Positions 59,870-64,000 of a stretch of DNA of 64,000 nt are shown one piece after another. The notes beneath the pieces were generated by a model. The model saw nothing but the letters and a program-made list of their open reading frames with translations. It did no database searches and had not been told where the DNA came from. The position numbers and the translations under genes are program-made. The stretch is from Adiantum capillus-veneris. Its lineage: Eukaryota; Streptophyta; Polypodiopsida; Polypodiales; Pteridaceae. Position 1 is the stretch's first letter. The number at the start of each line of letters is the position of its first letter. The DNA lies in assembly GCA_014529385.2 (NCBI GenBank), contig CM043959.1, positions 12,135,809-12,199,808 on the forward strand. Direction: 5' to 3'.

Positions 59870-62130
59870 GCTCTCCAAGTTTGAAAATAGCATCCCTAAC
59901 TTTCTTGTCCCGACATATACACATACTCACAGGTAGAATGAACTACAATGTAAATTAGGGGAAGAGAAGGTGAGAGAAATTCATACACACAAACTCTAGA
60001 TATAATAGGGAGAGGGACATTACCTGGAGCATCTTGTGCCCATCATGGGACTTGAACCCATACAATTGAACGCTTCCACCCTTCTTCGCTTTTGTGAAAG
60101 CTACCTTTAGCGACCTCATGTATCTTGCTGGTGTGTGAATAGAAGCAATGGTACCCTTCACTTTGTCTAATTCTTCTTTGTCTAGCATCAATGCTACTTT
60201 AGGAAGCACAATATTTCCATTGGGAGCACGATGTGGAGTAGCACACGCGAGGAGACGTTTCAAAATCCATAAATCATCCCTTGACCCCAATGAGTCCTTC
60301 TTGCCAATAATGTGATCCCATAATGTTTGGGCTACATTCTTGAATATGTGCATGGGATCCAAGAGGTGTTGTATTTTTAAGTCCTTCCAATATGGAAGCC
60401 TTAACAATATGGAATACCTTGACATACCTTTTGGTGGAGGATACAAAGCTGGATTGTTGTTGTAGTGCTCTTCCCAAATGGTTGCCCAATTTTCCATAGT
60501 GAGATTTAGAGGTGTCTTCAAATTTTTTGGAGCCTTGTGCTTGTTATGACCTTGGTGTAAGAAATGATGGTTGCTTGGATATATTACCTTGCACAAGGCA
60601 ATGTGCCTCTTTGTCACCAATGATGGTCTGCAAGTAGGACATGCATTGTGACCCAATGTGGATAACCCTGCATGCATATCATATCGTTAGAGAGATAGAG
60701 GGTTAGAGGGAGAAAGAGAGGGAAAAGGATATAGCCAAAATCTCTCCAAGCTCAGGATAGTCCTACATATTCCACATAAAGATTCCCCTCACAATGGCTT
60801 CTCTCCCCTCCTTTGCAAGTGATACATCTACAACATGAATGCCTCTCCATAACTCCTCCAACTCCTTGATGAGGGGATCGAGGTAGACATCAATATTTGA
60901 CACTTTGTACTTCCCTGGCACAAGCAAGGAAAGAAGTATATTGTCCTTCTTGGTTGTCTCCCATGGTGAAATATTGTAGTTGACGATCACCACACGTCAA
61001 GTGCTCCATGAAGTAGACTTAGTACCGAAGGGGTTGACACCATCACTTGGTAGCCAAGCCTCAAGAATCAAGGCTCCAACCCAAACTCTGACCATTGAGT
61101 TTTGATGTGCCTCCATGAAGGTGAATCAAAAGGGACCTGCATCATTCCATCATTTGAGTGGTGGTTGGCGTGCCATGCAAGAAGCTCCATGGTATACCTG
61201 ATTTTAAACACGTGTTGAATGCGAGGACTTAAAGGAAAATGTCTCAATACCTTGCAGGGTAGGTGCACACCGCTCACTCCAGTCTTGTATCGTGCTTCCC
61301 CACATACGGAACATGAGATAGCATGTGCGTGCTCATTGAGGTATAGCATGGAATTGTTGACGCACACGTGGATGTGCTCATACTCCATTCCAAGTGCAGT
61401 GACATACGATTAGCTCGTCAAAAATTTGGAGGCATATGGTGATCTTTTGGAAAAGAAATTCCCCCATCAAACTACAACAAACAGGACAATTAATAAATTT
61501 TAAGGAGGCGGCACCATGAAGCAAGAGAGATGTATAAAAGGTCATATTTCAAACTTACCCAAGGAGTGCATTGACATTTGCATTACTCCAACCAGATTTT
61601 GCTTGCAAGTTGAGGACTTGTCCACCATCGTAAAGAGGTGTTCGGGCACTTTCCATCAATCTCTCCTCCGTTGTCGCTGTCGGTTGAGTGCATGGATGGC
61701 AATCCTCCTTGCACACATCGCATTCATGAGCGAGTAACTCATCACACATGTCAAACATGTGCTCATCCTCTGCCTCAAAGTGAGGCTGAGAGGGGAAAGG
61801 AGCTGTTAAAGTAGAGCTAATGAGAGGATCACCATGCGGTGCACCCAATTTGTCCAATAGCTCTTGCCTTTGCCTTTTGGGTTTGTGCACCGACACACCA
61901 CCATTGAACACAGACCAGTGTGGCACCTCCTCAAGAAACGGGTGAGTGGCGCTTTTATCTCTTCAAGTGCTTTTTCGAGGATGCCAAAGCCCTTCATTCT
62001 CCATGTGCTTCAATGCAATAATGCACCTCAAGCTAAGGATTTCCCTTTTGCATTTGGTGCAAGGACAAGGGAGTTTTTTCTTGAGCCACCAATCGCGTTC
62101 GGGCCCTCAGGGGGGCCACAAACATTTCAA
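59870..62130 (-). pseudogene. tnp2-like transposase, first copy, with transposase-associated N-terminus
   Basis: The N-terminal zinc-binding part PCPCTKCKREIL and KHMENEG (about 62070-61980) fits the transposase-associated domain. A Cys- and acid-rich linker follows (HECDVCKEDCHPC), then CSVCGEARYK, LRHFPLSPRIQHVFKIRY, HAGLSTLGHNACPTC, HLLDPMHIFKNVAQTLWDH, GKKDSLGSRDDL and YGFKSHDGHKMLQ. It ends near 59870 with SMCICRDKKVRDAIFKLGEP. The enzyme cuts and joins CACTA ends. Stops and frame changes at 60680-60760 and 61000-61070 break it (some may be introns). Confidence 0.82.
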
Positions 62131-62160
62131 TCGACGTCTTGCACACCCGACAATATCTAG

Positions 62161-62217
62161 TTATTTATGCCTTATAAATAAAGAGTTAATTGAAAAAATA
62201 GATATATATATATATAT

Positions 62218-62257
<40 letters not shown>

Positions 62258-63071
62258 AAGAATTTATAGTCAAAGAGAATAAAGTGTAGTGAGTGCCTTT
62301 ATTTTTTTAAATAAAATACAATCGGTGTGCGCACTAAATGGGTTAATTTTCTAATTACAAATATCTAAAAGTACTTTAAAAATGCAATTAAAAAACATCT
62401 AAAAGTACTACAAAAATAAATACTCATAAAAAAATTAAAAGTCTTCATAAAAAAAATCAAAAGGCTTAAAAGAAATTTATTGATATCTAAGGTAGAGGGG
62501 GTGGTTTATACCCCCCCTACAACCTCAGATACGTTTGTATCCGTTGAAATGACATTGCGTGGCAATATTCATGGTAATGATCGCGGTCATAAGCGCGGTA
62601 ATAATTGCGGTAATGCATGGCGTCTAAAAAAAGAAGAAGGACAGAGAATGCCATGTTTTTGCGGCATACCCTGCCTTCTTCCTCTCCACCATCGTGCTAG
62701 CTTCATGCTCCCTCCCCCCTCCTACACTCCCACACCCTCACTCTCTCTCTCTCCCTTTTCAATCTCTCTCCACGTTCTCCCTCACACAAACACAACAACA
62801 CGCACGTGCACGCATGCACACACACACACATTCTCTTCAAAGAGGAGCTTTAGTTTGTTTGTGATGACTTCATCGAAGGTGGTTTATCGTGTTCGTCTTT
62901 GGAAGCTCAACCTGATGGGAAACCTTTCTACAACCTAAGGTAATCACTAAACCCCCCCCCCCCCCCCCCCCCCCTCCCCCTCCCTAATGGCTTTTACTCC
63001 ACACACACATACAAACACGTATACACACCACACACACACACACACACATTTACATGCATAAATGAAGAAAC
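62161..63071. other. Low-complexity and unassigned sequence
   Basis: Holds (TTTA)n at 62215-62256, a G5/C7 stem-loop at 62492-62520, five 12-bp units at 62561-62620, a CA-rich tract near 62800-62830 and a C run at 62952-62974. The open frame 62480-62938 crosses several of these and is doubtful. The missing 5' end of CACTA E may lie here or beyond the window. Confidence 0.5.
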
Positions 63072-63079
63072 AAAGCAAG

Positions 63080-63136
<57 letters not shown>

Positions 63137-63253
63137 CAGGAGAGGGAAAGAGAGAGAGATAGAGAGAGAAGAAAAGAGAGGGATAGAGAGATAAACAGAG
63201 AGAGAGAGAGAGAGAGACGGAAAGAGAGAGAGAAATAGAGAAAGCGGGAAAGA

Positions 63254-63307
<54 letters not shown>

Positions 63308-63330
63308 TAGAGAGAGAGAGAGAGATTTTA
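63001..63330. repeat. (CA)n and (GA)n microsatellites
   Basis: A CA-rich tract at 63001-63050 and interrupted (GA)n at 63090-63330. Serine/leucine-rich open frames on the minus strand are artefacts. Confidence 0.95.
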
Positions 63331-64000
63331 TTATCATCCTCGGATGTCAAATATGACCTATGGGACCAAAGTTATATGTGATGTAGTATCTGTATGGCTG
63401 ATGTGAGTAACTCTCGATGCTCCAAAATTGTGGTGATGAGAGTCGCAATAGAGAGCCCACACTCTGGCTGGCAGAGAAAAGTGTGTAGGTCTAAATTATG
63501 TGACTGCAAATGTGAGAGAAGAAAGCTCAGATGTGACCAAAAGCTGAGTACTCTAGTTGTGTGTGGTACTCAGACTCTCAAACTTGTAGTAAGCATAATG
63601 TGCACAGTCGATTTTTCTCTTCTCCATTGCTGCAATGCCCTATCTTGCATCGAAGGAAATGGGAGCTAAGGCAAATGGCTCCGATAGTGTGTACCACCTA
63701 CAAGGGGATAGACTCTAGCATGTAAGTGTGAGTACGGTTTCCTCTTTTAGCAAAAAACATGATTATCTACCTGGGGGCAATATTGGTGGTGTAATGTATG
63801 AAGCATGACCCACCAGATTCCTCCCAAGCCGTAGTACATTGGCGTTTTAGAAACAATTTAGTCACTTGGGAGTCAATTGAAGCATCATATAGCAAGTGTA
63901 ATGCATCTTATCTTCCAAGCCACTTCTTTATGTCTTGCATCCATCCCGTGCTCAAGATCTTGCTTTTATGCGTCTTTTGAACTTTTTTTGCTTGCTTACC
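63331..64000. other. Unassigned sequence at the right edge
   Basis: No recognisable protein, repeat or terminus. A frame at 63394-63669 is Cys/Arg-rich (CRSKLCDCKCERRKLRC) and is unsupported by any family I know. Confidence 0.35.

Larger units (their letters stand above)
52895..62160 (-). mobile_element. CACTA (En/Spm) transposon E
   Basis: A minus-strand element starting at 52895 with CACTACAAGAGG, inserted in C' after the bases AAG. Element C (30826-30850, minus strand) shows the unoccupied sequence across this point. It contains subterminal repeats, a Ptta-type gene, DUF4216- and DUF4218-like parts and two tnp2-like regions. The other terminus was not found; it should lie beyond 62160, perhaps outside the window. 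Confidence 0.9.

Noticed and set aside
62994-63350. Ser/Leu-rich open frames
   Set aside because: Same artefact of a (GA)n microsatellite.
63394-63669. Cys/Arg-rich frame as a zinc-finger or small secreted protein
   Set aside because: Cys spacing fits no domain I know, and there is no signal peptide or supporting neighbour.

Overview
This is plant nuclear DNA made almost entirely of transposable elements stacked inside one another. I see no host gene, tRNA or rRNA. Plant origin is inferred from CACTA (En/Spm) ends and tnp2-type transposase, chromodomain Gypsy elements, a Copia element of the TNT1 type, initiator-tRNA-Met primer sites and long GA/TC microsatellites. I cannot name the species.

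Layout. 1-1649: 3' end of a CACTA element (J) inserted in a decayed Gypsy element (F: 1650-3184 and 12363 to about 14300). F is split by a chromodomain Gypsy element on the minus strand (G, 3185-12362). About 15600-20702: an element (H) with one very long reading frame of unknown function, carrying a small inverted-repeat element at 18056-18273. 20703-24930: non-coding sequence, a giant GA/TC tract and a retroviral-type protease fragment. 24931-30477: a nearly complete Copia element (D, target duplication CATTG) inside the LTR of a gag-only element (C, minus strand). 31201-51250: a decayed minus-strand chromodomain Gypsy element (A) inserted in C. A second, plus-strand Gypsy element (B, 33491-43917, target duplication CTTTC) sits inside the left LTR of A. 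51251-52894: remainder of C and an inverted second gag copy (C'). 52895 to at least 62160: a second CACTA element (E, minus strand) inserted in C'. The last 1.8 kb is low-complexity and unassigned.

Working relations. Gypsy and Copia elements move by reverse transcription (gag, protease, RT-RNase H, integrase). CACTA elements move by cut-and-paste using tnp2-like and Ptta-like proteins. Every large coding region here is broken by stops or frameshifts. Most in-frame stops look like CAG, CAA, CGA or TGG changed to a stop, as expected after cytosine methylation.

Most interesting: (1) elements G and B both appear to carry a first coding exon inside their LTR, with phase-0 splice sites leading to an uncharacterised ORF and to gag; (2) element A has two related unknown ORFs, one upstream in sense and one downstream in antisense; (3) CACTA element E contains a hairpin of about 260 bp built from its own upstream region; (4) element F has a protease-like domain in frame after integrase; (5) H encodes a protein of about 1,230 residues that I do not recognise.
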